Source: Mobilicoccus pelagius NBRC 104925
GTDB lineage: Bacteria > Actinomycetota > Actinomycetes > Actinomycetales > Dermatophilaceae
Length of the DNA stretch: 64,000 bases
Direction: 5' to 3'
NCBI RefSeq assembly: GCF_000247995.1
Contig: NZ_BAFE01000094.1
Span: 62,001 to 126,000 of the forward strand
A program made the translations under genes and the position numbers. The notes beneath the pieces were generated by a model. The model made no database searches and was not told where the DNA came from. It saw only the letters and a list, made by a program, of their open reading frames with translations. Below, piece by piece: positions 33,220 to 42,402 of the stretch; the first letter of the stretch is position 1, and each line of letters begins with the position of its first letter.

Positions 33220-33339
33220 GTTCGCCGTCGTCGAGCGCTGCTGCGCCGCCGGGGACCGTGAGCTGCGTCGCCGGGACCGCGTGGACGCCCCGACGAGCGA
33301 CCAGATCGCCGACGCCCTGGCCGCGGCACGCCGGTGATC

Positions 33340-34135
33340 GTCCTCGACGCGTCCGCCAGGGTGGAGGCCCTCGTGGGGGCCGAGCCGCCCCGCCGGGTTG
33401 GTCTCCCCCGTGACGATGACGAACCGCCGCGCGCCGCGCTCGGACGCCCAGCGGGCGGCACACCCGATGAGATGCCCGGCGAGCACCTGACGCCGATGCG
33501 CCTCGACGGTCCCCACCGACTGATGACGGGCGTCCTCGCCGAGGACCACGATCCCCAGGTCGGACACCAGGTCGGACACCAGGTCGGACACCAGGTCGGA
33601 CACCAGGTCGTCCCCCGCGAAGGCCCCGAAGAACGCCGCGCGGCCGTCGGCGACGAGCGCGCGCCGCGCCGCGATCTGCGTCCGGAGGAAGCGGTCGTGT
33701 TCGCGTGGGTAGAAGCGGCCGTCGGCGAGGTTCTCCTGCTCGCCGATCCTGCGCACCTGCTGCCAGTCGTCGTCGGTCGTCAGCTCCCGGGCCGTGGACC
33801 CCGCCGCGAGCGCGACGTCCCGAGCGAGGCGTCCGTGGTGAGGCCGTCCTCGACGTCCACCTCGAGATCGAACTCGGCGACGTCGATGCGGGGTGGGCGC
33901 GGCAACCCGATGGCGACGTGTCGCGCGTCCGGGTGCGCGCGGCGGAACACCTCCACCCAGCGTCCGACGTCGTCGGGGTCACCGGTCGTGACGACGACGT
34001 GGTTGCCCCAGTGGAAGTCGGGGTCGTGTGGGACCGGACCGCGAGGTGGTCGCCCCCGTCCTCGACGACACCTCCCTGAAGCCGCAGGACGCCCAGATCC
34101 GCCCGGCACCCGTCGGATCCGTCCGCGGTGACCCG
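33340..34135 (-). pseudogene. Decayed GNAT acetyltransferase gene with several frameshifts
   Basis: Pieces of one GNAT protein appear in three minus-strand frames in the right order. About 34110-34035 gives ADLGVLRLQGGVVEDGGDHL. About 34040-33812 gives HDPDFHWGNHVVVTTGDPDD up to DVEDGLTTDASL. About 33820-33380 gives ARDVALAAGSTARELTTDDD through FVIVTGETNPAGR. Two frameshifts (near 34035 and 33812) separate them, the natural start codon is not visible, and the frame after GETNPAGR no longer reads like the expected last strands. The middle segment carries a four-fold LVSD repeat. This was a real acetyltransferase of about 260 residues and is now non-functional, unless the sequence has errors at both places. 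Confidence 0.7.
33556..33610. repeat. 12-base tandem repeat, 4.6 copies
   Basis: CAGGTCGGACAC is repeated exactly four times, followed by a partial copy. On the minus strand it encodes LVSD units inside the decayed GNAT gene. In a multiple of three, it is a likely slippage product. Confidence 0.9.
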
Positions 34136-34226
34136 CCGGGCGAACCGGACGCCGGGCCGGAACTTTCTTCGGCCTCGGACAGGTCCGCGCCCGACCGACT
34201 GTCCCACCGTCGGACCGGGCGGCGGG

Positions 34227-35954
34227 TCAGCCCGGCTGGGCGTCGAGGCCGGCGCCCGGCCCGGTCCCGGGTCCCGCGTCGGGGCCGCCTGCGGGGGACA
34301 GCGTGACGACGCGGGTCGCGTCGTCGAGGCCTTCGGGGCGGTGGGTGACGAGGACGACGGCGCGGTCGGTCGAGGCGCGGGTGAGGTCGTCGAGGACGGC
34401 GACCGCGGTGGGGTGGTCGAGGTGCGCCACGGGCTCGTCGAGGAGCAGGACGGGGCGGCGGGACAGGAGCGCGCGGGCGATGCCGAGGCGGGCCCTCTCC
34501 CCACCGGAGACACCGCGCCCGCCGGTGCCGAGACGCTCGTCGAGGCCGTCCGGGAACGACGCGACGAGCGGACCCAGACCGGCGAGCCGCAGGGCCTCGT
34601 GGATCTCCTCGTCGTCCGCGTCGGGGCGGGCGAGGCGCAGGTTCTCCCGCAGCGTGGAGGCGAAGACGTGAACCTCGTCGTCGACGATCGCGAGGTGGGT
34701 GCGCACGTCGGCGGGGGTCTGCGCGAGGGCGTCGAGGTCGCCGAGACGGTAGGTGCCGCCCGTCGGGTCGAGGTGCCGCGCGAGGGTCGCGAGGAGGGTC
34801 GACTTGCCCGAACCGTTCGGGCCGACGACCGCGACGACCTCCCCGGGGGCGACGTCGAGATCGGCACCGGTGAGAGCCGGGCGGCGTCCGTCCCAGCTCG
34901 CCTCGAGCGCGCGTGCCTCGACATGGGGGCGCGGACCGGGGGTGGGGGCGTCCTCGCTCGGGGATTCCTCCGAGCGGGCGGCGGCGGGCTCCTGGTCGAG
35001 CAGGCGCCGCAGACGCGCCGCGGCACCCTGGGCGCGGGCGAGCGACCCGACCGCGTCGGGGATCGCCCCGATGACCTCGCCGAGCGCGATGGGCGTGAGG
35101 ACGAGGAGCGCCGCGAGCGGGGTCCGGAACCCCGCCTGCACCCACGGTTCGACGAGGAACGCCATCCACACGGCGTGGCCGGCGGCGACGAGCGGCATGA
35201 GCCCCACACCGAGTGCGCGTCCCCACGACTGCGCCCGGACGGCGCGGGCGAGGCGTCGTTGGGCATCGCCGAGCCAGGCGGCCGCCTCGGCGTGGGCACC
35301 GATCGCGGCGAGTTCGGCGCCGTCGCGGGTCACCGTCGCGGCGACGTCGCCGACGCGGGCGCGGGCCGCGACGACCTCGTCCTGGGTGCGGTGCTCGATC
35401 CACCAGTCGACGGCACCGACGAGGAGCGTCGCGACGATCGTCGACACGACGACCGGCACGGCGGGTACGAGGAACAACGCGTCGATGAGCACCGCGGCGA
35501 GGCCCGTGATCGCGAGGGCGACGAGCGGCACGACGACCCTGACCTGCGCGTACGCGACGTCGTCGAGGTCGTCGACGACCCCGGCGAGGAGGTCGCCACG
35601 CCCTCGTGCGCCGAGGCGGGCCGGGGTGAGGGGGATGAGGCGGTCGTAGACGCGTCCGCGGTCCTCGGCGAGGGCGGCGAGGGCGGCGTCGTGCGACTTC
35701 ACCCGTTCGACGTACCGCAGCACCGGGCGGGCGATGCCGAACGCGCGCACCGCGACGATGACCGCGAGGAGGGTGAGGATCTGTGGCCGGAACGACGCCG
35801 CCGTGATGAGCCACCCCGACGTCGCCGTGAGCGCGACACCCGAGGTGAGGGCGAGACCGCCGATGCCCGCGGCGGGCACGATGCCGGGCACGAGACAACG
35901 CGGGCGCCACGGGCGGGCGGCCGTGCTGGTGGCCGTGCTGGGAGTGGGCGTCAT
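34227..35954 (-). CDS. cydC: Thiol reductant ABC exporter subunit CydC
   Basis: A 575-residue half-transporter of the CydDC type, which exports cysteine/glutathione-like reductants (or haem) needed for cytochrome bd assembly. The N-terminal membrane domain has six helices (from LALTSGVALTATSGWLITAA). The ATPase has Walker A GPNGSGKST, signature SGGERAR, Walker B VLLLDEP and the switch His in VTHRPEG. The start overlaps cydD's stop by ATGA (35951-35954). The last ~25 residues are Gly/Pro-rich. It partners with CydD. Confidence 0.93.
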   Translation of the reverse strand: MTPTPSTATSTAARPWRPRCLVPGIVPAAGIGGLALTSGVALTATSGWLITAASFRPQILTLLAVIVAVRAFGIARPVLRYVERVKSHDAALAALAEDRGRVYDRLIPLTPARLGARGRGDLLAGVVDDLDDVAYAQVRVVVPLVALAITGLAAVLIDALFLVPAVPVVVSTIVATLLVGAVDWWIEHRTQDEVVAARARVGDVAATVTRDGAELAAIGAHAEAAAWLGDAQRRLARAVRAQSWGRALGVGLMPLVAAGHAVWMAFLVEPWVQAGFRTPLAALLVLTPIALGEVIGAIPDAVGSLARAQGAAARLRRLLDQEPAAARSEESPSEDAPTPGPRPHVEARALEASWDGRRPALTGADLDVAPGEVVAVVGPNGSGKSTLLATLARHLDPTGGTYRLGDLDALAQTPADVRTHLAIVDDEVHVFASTLRENLRLARPDADDEEIHEALRLAGLGPLVASFPDGLDERLGTGGRGVSGGERARLGIARALLSRRPVLLLDEPVAHLDHPTAVAVLDDLTRASTDRAVVLVTHRPEGLDDATRVVTLSPAGGPDAGPGTGPGAGLDAQPG

Positions 35955-37603
35955 CGGGGTTCCCCGATCGTCGCGGGGGTGAGGTCGAGGCGGACGTCGG
36001 CGAGGTCGAGGAGGTGGGGGCGGTGGGCGACGGCCACGACGGTGCGCTCGTCCGCGAGGTCGCGGATCACGGCGCCGACGCGCACTTCGGTGTCGGGGTC
36101 GAGGTGGGCGGTCGGTTCGTCGAGGAGGACGAGCGGGGCATCCGAGAGCAGCGCCCGCGCGAGGGCGAACCGGGCCCGTTGACCTGCGGAGAGGCCGAAC
36201 CCGTCGTCGCCGAGCGGGGTGTCGAGACCGTCGGGGAGGCGCGCGAGGAGGTCGCCGAGGTCGACCCGGTCGAGCACGCCATGGAGGTCGGTGTCGCTCG
36301 GATCGCCCGCCGCGCCGAGGCGGAGGTTGTCGCGCATCGACGCGGGCGCGAGGAACGGGCGTTGCGTGACGAGGTGCGCCCGCGGCGCGGTGACCGCGCC
36401 GCCCGTGGGGGTGCGCAGCCCGGCGAGGAGTTCGAGGAGGGTCGTCTTGCCGACCCCCGACGGTCCGGTGAGCATCGTGAGCCCCGGGCCGAGGTTGGCG
36501 GTGACGCCGTGGAGGACGTCGGGGAGGTCGGCGTCGTAGCGGAACGACACGTCGCGCAGCCTCACCGTCGCGGGGTCCTGGTCCGGTGCGTGGCCGGGGA
36601 CGTCACCGGCGGCGAACCGCGTGTCGTGCGTCGTCGAGTCACGCGCCGTCGTGTCGCCCGCCGTCGTGGGCCGGTCGAGGACGGCGCAGATCTCGTCGAG
36701 GGCGGCGGCGCCGTCGGCGGCGTTGTGGAACTCGGCGCCGACGCGGCGGATCGGCCAGTACGCCTCGGGGGCGAGGAGGATGAGCGCGAGGGCGATCTCG
36801 AGTTCCATGTGCCCCTCGGCGAGGGCGACGCCGGTGACGACGGCGACGATCGCGACGGAGATCGTCGCGAGGAACTCGAGGGCGGCGGAGCTGAGGAACG
36901 CGATGCGGAGGGTCTCGACGGTGGCGCGGCGGTGGTCGTCGCTCACGGCGCGGATCGTCGCGGACTGCCGGTGCGCCCGCGAGTAGCCGACCAGGGTGGG
37001 CAGGCCCTTCATCACGTCGAGGAAGTGGACGGCGAGCTGCGAGAGGGCGGCCCAGCGGCGGTCGGTGGCCTCGCGGGTGGCATGCCCGATGAGCGCGGCG
37101 AACAGCGGCAGCAGCGGCAGGGTGAGGACGGGGATGAGCGCGGTGCGCCAGTCGAGGACGGCCATCGCGACGACGGCCGCGGCGGGCAGGACGACGGAGG
37201 CGACGAACGCGGGCAGGTAGCGCGCGACGTACGGCTCGACGGCGGTCGTGCCCTGGGTGAGGAGCGTGAGGGGGGCGGTGCCGTCGCGACGGGCTTCGAG
37301 GCCGCCCGCGAGGACGTGATCGGCGAGGCGGCTGCGGAGTTCGGTCGACACGGCGACGCCGGTGCGGGCGGCGAGGACCTCGGTGGCGGCCTGGGCGGCA
37401 CCCCGCACCGCGAAGGCGGCGAGCGCCCACAGCGCGGGCTCGCGCAGCGGCAGCGCCCGGACGACGGCGAAGACGAGATGGGCGACGGCGAGGGCCTGCG
37501 CGATGGCGGCGATCCCGGTGATCGTGCCCAGCGCCGCGAGCCCGGCGACGCCCGCGCGGGCACCGGGGGCGAGGTGGAGAAGTCGCTGGTCGAAGGGCTT
37601 CAC
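35951..37603 (-). CDS. cydD: Thiol reductant ABC exporter subunit CydD
   Basis: A 550-residue half-transporter and the partner of CydC. Membrane domain at residues 1-320 (starts MKPFDQRLLHLAPGARAGV, with HFLDVMKGLPTLVGYSRA, a CydD hallmark). ATPase with Walker A GPSGVGKTT, signature LSAGQRARFALARAL and Walker B VLLDEPTAHLD. In most actinobacteria it follows cydB directly; here cydB ends about 2.1 kb upstream with other genes and fragments in between. No separate promoter is obvious. Confidence 0.93.
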   Translation of the reverse strand: MKPFDQRLLHLAPGARAGVAGLAALGTITGIAAIAQALAVAHLVFAVVRALPLREPALWALAAFAVRGAAQAATEVLAARTGVAVSTELRSRLADHVLAGGLEARRDGTAPLTLLTQGTTAVEPYVARYLPAFVASVVLPAAAVVAMAVLDWRTALIPVLTLPLLPLFAALIGHATREATDRRWAALSQLAVHFLDVMKGLPTLVGYSRAHRQSATIRAVSDDHRRATVETLRIAFLSSAALEFLATISVAIVAVVTGVALAEGHMELEIALALILLAPEAYWPIRRVGAEFHNAADGAAALDEICAVLDRPTTAGDTTARDSTTHDTRFAAGDVPGHAPDQDPATVRLRDVSFRYDADLPDVLHGVTANLGPGLTMLTGPSGVGKTTLLELLAGLRTPTGGAVTAPRAHLVTQRPFLAPASMRDNLRLGAAGDPSDTDLHGVLDRVDLGDLLARLPDGLDTPLGDDGFGLSAGQRARFALARALLSDAPLVLLDEPTAHLDPDTEVRVGAVIRDLADERTVVAVAHRPHLLDLADVRLDLTPATIGEPR

Positions 37604-37636
37604 GTCCTCAGTTCATCACGGGTGGGTGCCCTCTCC

Positions 37637-38221
37637 TCAGAGCTGTTGTGCCCCAGGGGTAGGCGCTTCGGGCGAGGTGGGGGTCGCCCGCGGATCGGCG
37701 GTCGCGGCCGAGGTGAGGTCGTGGACGACCACCGGCACCCCCGTGTCCGGGACGACGGTCCGCAGCGCCACGCGCATCCCGATCCGGCGCATGACCCGCA
37801 GCGACGCCTCGTTCTCGACGTGCGCGACGCTCACGACGCGGTCCAGGCCGCGGTCCTCGAACGCGAACGAGAGGACCGCCCGGGCCGCCTCGGTCGCGAG
37901 GCCCTGCCCCCAGCTGCGCCGTGCGAGGCGCCACCCGATCTCGACCGCGGGCAGGATCTCGGGGAGGAACCGGGGGACCGACAGGCCCGTGAAACCGAGC
38001 AGGTCACCGCTCGCGCGCTCCTCGACCGCGAAGAGGCCGAAGCCGTGCTCGTCCCACCCGCGCTCCCACCGCGCGACGTCCTCGCGGGTCTGCGCCAGGT
38101 CGCGCACGCTCCCGTCGCCGATCCACCGCATGACCTCGGGGTCGGCGTCGATCTCCGACATGGGGGCGACGTCGTCCTCGCGCCACCGACGCAGGGTCAG
38201 CCGCATGGTCTCGATCCTCAT
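37637..38221 (-). CDS. RimJ/RimL-type GNAT N-acetyltransferase
   Basis: A 194-residue GNAT with the RimJ/RimL plan: start RIETMRLTLRRWREDD, then EIGWRLARRSWGQGLATEAA, where RSWGQGLA is the acetyl-CoA loop, and NEASLRVMRRIGM. The protein ends in a Pro/Thr/Ala tail. Likely acetylates an amino group of a protein or small molecule; substrate unknown. ATG at 38221 is used; 38251 is a possible earlier start. It sits between the two halves of the cyd locus and is unrelated to respiration. Confidence 0.87.
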   Translation of the reverse strand: MRIETMRLTLRRWREDDVAPMSEIDADPEVMRWIGDGSVRDLAQTREDVARWERGWDEHGFGLFAVEERASGDLLGFTGLSVPRFLPEILPAVEIGWRLARRSWGQGLATEAARAVLSFAFEDRGLDRVVSVAHVENEASLRVMRRIGMRVALRTVVPDTGVPVVVHDLTSAATADPRATPTSPEAPTPGAQQL

Positions 38222-38484
38222 GAGGACGAGTCTGCCCGGCGCCCGGGTCACGCCCGTGGCCGAGTCCGCGTCCGCGCCGCGCCGGGGTCGTCGCCCCTGC
38301 GCTCACCGGCTGAGCAGGGACGTGACGACGAGGGTGGCGAGGGCCATCGCGGCGCGGAAGGGTGTGCGGCCTGTGCCGAGGATCGTCACGCGGTTCCGAC
38401 CCCCCCGGCGGTGGGCGCGCCTGCCGTCGCGCCCCGCGTCCTCGCGACGCGCAGCCGCCTGTACCCCGAGACACCGAGCGCGCG

Positions 38485-39442
38485 ATGGGCTGGGACGTCG
38501 GCTCCACGGGCCTGCGGATCGTGCTGGGCGCCGAGGTGCCGGGCCGCGGCGTGCGGCGCACGACCCTGCACGCGGCGCTCACCCACGCCGTCACGGAGGC
38601 CGGGATCCCCGTGCACCCGTGGGCGGCCGGGCCGATCCGGCACGACGGCGACGAGGTCGTCGTCGTCCCCGAGCGGGGTGGGTCGGATCGCCCGGCGTCC
38701 ACCATGCCGCCCGGAACGCGCGACGTGTCGAGCGCGACGGGGACGTCCACGGCGGGGGCGGAGGCCACGTCGACGCAGGGGACGGTGGTGGTGCCGGGGA
38801 CGTTGCGCGCCCGCTACGCGGTGGCCGCGGACGGCCTGCACTCCCCGCAGCGTCGGGCCCTGGGGCTCGACGTGCCGTCGCCGGAGGGCGCACGGCGGTG
38901 GCTGCGGCGCCACTACCGGCTGGCGTCGTGGAGCGAGGACGTCGAGGTGCACCGGGGTGCCGACGCCGAGGCGTACGTGACACCCGTCGCGCCCGGGCTC
39001 GTCGGGGTGGCGGTGCTCACCGCACGGGTGGGGTCGTTCGACGACCACTTGACGGGGCTTCCCGCCCTGCTCGACCGCCTGGCGGGGGCGGAGCCGGACG
39101 GGCGGGTGCTCGGCGCCGGGCCGTTCGCGCGCGGGTCGCGGCGGCGCACCGCCGAGCGGGTGCTGCTCGTCGGCGACGCGTCGGGGTACGCCGACGCCCT
39201 CACGGGCGAGGGCCTGTCGGTGGGGTTCACGCAGGCAGTCGCGGCGGTCGATGCGGTCGCTGCGGGGTGCCCCTGCGAGTACGAGCGCGCGTGGCGGCGC
39301 CTCGCGGTGCGCACGGCCACGCCGACGGCAGCCCTCGTCGCCGCGACCCGGGCACCCCTCGTGCGTCGCCACGTCGTCGCGGCCGCCGCGCGGATGCCGT
39401 GGGCGTTCGCCGCGACCGTCCGCCACGTCGGCGGCACGCCCG
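38485..39442 (+). pseudogene. 5'-truncated FAD-dependent oxidoreductase gene fragment
   Basis: The frame from 38485 encodes the middle and C-terminal parts of a geranylgeranyl-reductase/PHBH-type flavoprotein: RGVRRTTLHAALTHAVTEAG, ARYAVAADGLHSPQRRALG, and RVLLVGDASGYADALTGEG (the GD motif that binds FAD ribitol). The N-terminal dinucleotide-binding GxGxxG segment of about 80-100 residues is absent. No start codon with a ribosome site is seen. Homology ends near 39442 where an unrelated fragment begins in another frame. The frame itself continues to 39738 as noise. A remnant, probably not functional. Confidence 0.65.
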
Positions 39443-39589
39443 GGCAAGGAGGTCACGTGGACGGCGTGTGCGTCGTTCCGCGCGAAGGACGGCAAGTTCG
39501 TCGAGTTCGTCGAGGAGTGGAACGAGCTCCCGATGTTCGAGCAGCTCGGCCGGCCCACCGAGGAGTGCCTCACTTATACCGACAAGTGA
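39443..39589 (+). pseudogene. 3' fragment of an NTF2-like (SnoaL-type) gene
   Basis: In a different frame from the oxidoreductase piece, 48 codons read GKEVTWTACASFRAKDGKFV, then EEWNELPMFEQLG and a stop. This is the last strand-turn-strand of a SnoaL/NTF2-like protein, without its N-terminal two thirds. The join at 39442/39443 is abrupt, so an illegitimate deletion or recombination has fused two gene remnants. Confidence 0.55.
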
Positions 39590-39676
39590 GTGCCGGGGCC
39601 TCTCCGCTCCCGCAGGTGAGTCCCGGGACGTGCACCGCGAGGTGTCGCCCGGCGGGTGGCGAGAGCTACACACGAC

Positions 39677-39705
39677 GAACGCCCCCGCCGACGGCGGGGG
39701 CGTTC
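39677..39705 (-). terminator. cydAB terminator hairpin
   Basis: Perfect 13-base arms (GAACGCCCCCGCC / GGCGGGGGCGTTC) with a three-base loop, 23 bases after the cydB stop. A terminator here means cydDC would need its own promoter or read-through. Confidence 0.8.
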
Positions 39706-39727
39706 GCGTTGGTGCGGAGCAGTCGCG

Positions 39728-40813
39728 TCAGCGGGTGACGCGCTCGCGGACGGGCGTGACGTCGGGGATCTGCGCCGTGGTGAGGCGGCGGCGGAACACC
39801 CAGTATGTCCAGCCCTGGTAGGCGAGGACGATCGGCGTGAAGATCAGCGCGACGACCGTCATGATCCCCAGCGTGTGGTCGCTGTTCGCGGCGTAGAAGC
39901 CGGTGCCGTCACGGAGCGTCGTGAGCGTCGCCGACGGGTCGAGCGTCGACGGCATGACGTGCGGGAACAGCATGAGGAACAGCGACATGACCGCGAGGGC
40001 CGTCGTGAGGAACGTGCCGAGGAACGCGAGGCCCTCCCGACCCATGCGGTTGAACACGAGCGCGGCGACGAGGGCGACCGCGGCGAGGATCGTCGTGATC
40101 CAGGCGCCCGTCTTGTTGCCGGTGAGGATGTTCATCCAGAGCAGGAACGCGACCGCGAGGACGGCCGTGACGAGGCCGAGCTTGCCCGCGAGACGCCGGG
40201 CGTCCTCACGGATGTCGCCGTCCGTCTTGAGCGCGATGAAGATCGCGCCGTGGGTGAGGAAGAGGAACAGCGTCGTGAGGCCACCGAGCAACGCGTGCGG
40301 GGTGAGCAGCGTGAAGAGGTTGCCGTCGAACTGCACGCCCTTGCCGAGGGTGTTCTCGACGACCTCGAGCGGCGTGCCCGCGACGATGTTCGCGAACGCG
40401 ACACCCCACAGGAGTGCCGGGAGGAACGAGCCGAAGACGATCGCGATGTCCCAGTTCTTGCGCCACGCCGCCGTGCCGCCCTTGCCGCGGTACTCGAAAC
40501 CGAGGGCGCGGACGATGAGCGCGACGAGGATGAGGAACAGGGCGAGGTAGAACCCGTCGAACAAAGTGGCGTACCACTCGCGGAACGCCGCGAACGTCGC
40601 GCCGCCGGCGGTGAGGAGCCACACCTCGTTTCCGTCCCAGTGGGGGCCGATCGTGCCGAGCATGACGCGCTTGCGGCGCTCGGTGTCCTCGGCGTCCCGA
40701 CCCTTTCCGAGGATCGGCAGGAGCATTCCGACGCCGAAGTCGAATCCCTCGAGGCAGAAGTAGCCGATCCAGAGGACGGCGATGAGGATGAACCAGACGA
40801 TTGCGAGATCCAT
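39728..40813 (-). CDS. cydB: Cytochrome bd ubiquinol/menaquinol oxidase subunit II
   Basis: A 361-residue integral membrane protein, the CydB subunit of the cytochrome bd terminal oxidase. It starts MDLAIVWFILIAVLWIGYFC with LEGFDFGVGMLLP, the family signature, and has eight to nine hydrophobic segments through VALIFTPIVLAYQGWTYWVF. With CydA it reduces oxygen to water using menaquinol at low oxygen. It follows cydA by 14 bases in the same direction. Confidence 0.96.
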   Translation of the reverse strand: MDLAIVWFILIAVLWIGYFCLEGFDFGVGMLLPILGKGRDAEDTERRKRVMLGTIGPHWDGNEVWLLTAGGATFAAFREWYATLFDGFYLALFLILVALIVRALGFEYRGKGGTAAWRKNWDIAIVFGSFLPALLWGVAFANIVAGTPLEVVENTLGKGVQFDGNLFTLLTPHALLGGLTTLFLFLTHGAIFIALKTDGDIREDARRLAGKLGLVTAVLAVAFLLWMNILTGNKTGAWITTILAAVALVAALVFNRMGREGLAFLGTFLTTALAVMSLFLMLFPHVMPSTLDPSATLTTLRDGTGFYAANSDHTLGIMTVVALIFTPIVLAYQGWTYWVFRRRLTTAQIPDVTPVRERVTR

Positions 40814-40827
40814 GTCGAACCCCCCTA

Positions 40828-42402
40828 TCAGTAGGTGTAGACGAGGGGTTCGCCCTCGCGGACACCCGTGGTGACGGCCTCGGTGGGTTCGCCGATGTCC
40901 TCGGCGCCGAGCTTGATGTACTTGAGCAGCAGCTTGACCTCGATGACCGCGAGGACGCCGTAGAGCAGCGTGAAGAGCACCATCGTCGCGAGCACCTCAC
41001 CGGCGGTCGTGCGCGGCGAGACACCGAACTGGGTGAGCATGACGCCGTTGACGACCCAGGGCTGGCGGCCCATCTCGGTGAAGATCCAGCCGAAGCTGTT
41101 GCCGAGCAGCGGGAACAGTGGCGCACCGATGGCGACCCAGTGCCACCACGACGGATGCAGGGCCTCCTCGGAGGCGCCCTTGCGCGTCGCCCACAGGACG
41201 AGCAGCGAGCAGAGCGCGCCGAGCATGCCGATGCCGATCATGAGGCGGAACGTCCAGTACGCGACGGGCACGTACGGCGTGTAGTTCGTCCGCGTGTCGG
41301 TGGTGAGGCCGGAGTCCGCGTATTTCTGCGCGTACTCCTGCTGGAGGTCGTAGACGCCCTGGATCTCCGCGTCGAAGTCGCCCTTGCCGAGGTAGCTGAG
41401 CAGGCCGGGCACCTCGATGAGGTGAGTGGCCTCGGTGCCCTCGAGGTTGCCGACCGAGAGGATCGAGAACGGGGCGTGCTTGGTGGTGTTGTAGAGGCCC
41501 TCCGCGGCGGCCATCTTCATGGGCTGCACCTCGGTCATCACCTTGCCCTGGAGGTCACCGGTGACGGCGACGCCGAGGGAGGCGACGAGCGTGATGACGG
41601 CGCCGACACGGGCGGCCTTGCGGTACATCGCGAGGTCGGACCGGCGGTCGGTGTGGGCGGGGACGACACGACCCTCGGTGCGGTCGTCGTGGGCGACGGG
41701 GTCGTTCGCGGTGCGCGCACCACGGGCGGTGGCGACGCGCTCGTCGTCCGTACCGACGGCGACGCCGTGACGGGTGCCGCGGCGCAGGTGCCACAGCGCG
41801 ACGGCCATGACGAGCGCCCCACCCGTCATGTAGGCGGCGGTGAGCACGTGCGGGAACGTGACGAGCTGCACCTTGTTCGTGAGGACGGCGACGAAGTCGG
41901 TCATCTCGGCGCGACCCGTCTGCGGGTTGAGCCGGTACCCGACCGGGTTCTGCATCCAGCTGTTCGCCGCGAGGATGAAGAACGCGCTCATCACGGTGCC
42001 GATGTGGACGAGCCACATCGTCGCGGCGTGGAGTTTCTCGGGGATGCGACCCCACCCGAAGATCCACAGGCCGATGAACACCGACTCGAGGAAGAACGTG
42101 AGCAGCGCCTCGAGCGCGAGCGGTGCGCCGAAGATGTCACCGACCATGCGGGAGTAGTCCGACCAGTTCATGCCGAACTGGAATTCCTGCACGATGCCGG
42201 TGACGAGGCCGAGCGCGAAGTTGATGACGAACAACTTCCCGAAGAATCGGGTGAGCTTGTACATCTGCGGGTTGCGCGTGCGGACCCAAGCCGTGTGGAA
42301 TCCGGCGACGATCGCCGACATTCCGATCGTGATCGGCACGAACAGGAAGTGGTACACCGTGGTGATACCGAATTGCCATCGCGCGAGTTCTAGCGCGTCC
42401 AT
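40828..42402 (-). CDS. cydA: Cytochrome bd ubiquinol/menaquinol oxidase subunit I
   Basis: A 524-residue catalytic subunit with haems b558, b595 and d. Conserved ligands are in place by comparison with E. coli: His-18 (WQFGITTVYHFL), Glu-98 and Glu-106 (LEALLTFFLESVFIG), and His-185 (TFPHVLTAAYMTGG). The hydrophilic Q-loop region between TM6 and TM7 is present with extra polar residues about 205-250. AGAGGGG precedes the ATG. Upstream is a ~295-base region with a candidate promoter and palindrome. Typical for microaerobic respiration. Confidence 0.97.
   Translation of the reverse strand: MDALELARWQFGITTVYHFLFVPITIGMSAIVAGFHTAWVRTRNPQMYKLTRFFGKLFVINFALGLVTGIVQEFQFGMNWSDYSRMVGDIFGAPLALEALLTFFLESVFIGLWIFGWGRIPEKLHAATMWLVHIGTVMSAFFILAANSWMQNPVGYRLNPQTGRAEMTDFVAVLTNKVQLVTFPHVLTAAYMTGGALVMAVALWHLRRGTRHGVAVGTDDERVATARGARTANDPVAHDDRTEGRVVPAHTDRRSDLAMYRKAARVGAVITLVASLGVAVTGDLQGKVMTEVQPMKMAAAEGLYNTTKHAPFSILSVGNLEGTEATHLIEVPGLLSYLGKGDFDAEIQGVYDLQQEYAQKYADSGLTTDTRTNYTPYVPVAYWTFRLMIGIGMLGALCSLLVLWATRKGASEEALHPSWWHWVAIGAPLFPLLGNSFGWIFTEMGRQPWVVNGVMLTQFGVSPRTTAGEVLATMVLFTLLYGVLAVIEVKLLLKYIKLGAEDIGEPTEAVTTGVREGEPLVYTY

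Noticed and set aside
33203-33337. Small plus-strand frame ending APTSDQIADALAAARR
   Set aside because: The end reads rather protein-like, but the frame is only 44 codons, begins inside a hairpin and overlaps the decayed GNAT gene. Not enough support.
33556-33610. Iteron or replication-origin repeats
   Set aside because: The 12-base units are in a coding remnant, multiple of three, GC-rich, with no DnaA boxes or AT-rich segment nearby.
38303-38389. 28-codon minus-strand frame from GTG with a hydrophobic end (MALATLVVTSLLSR)
   Set aside because: Too short, no clear ribosome site; may be another gene scrap in the decayed region.
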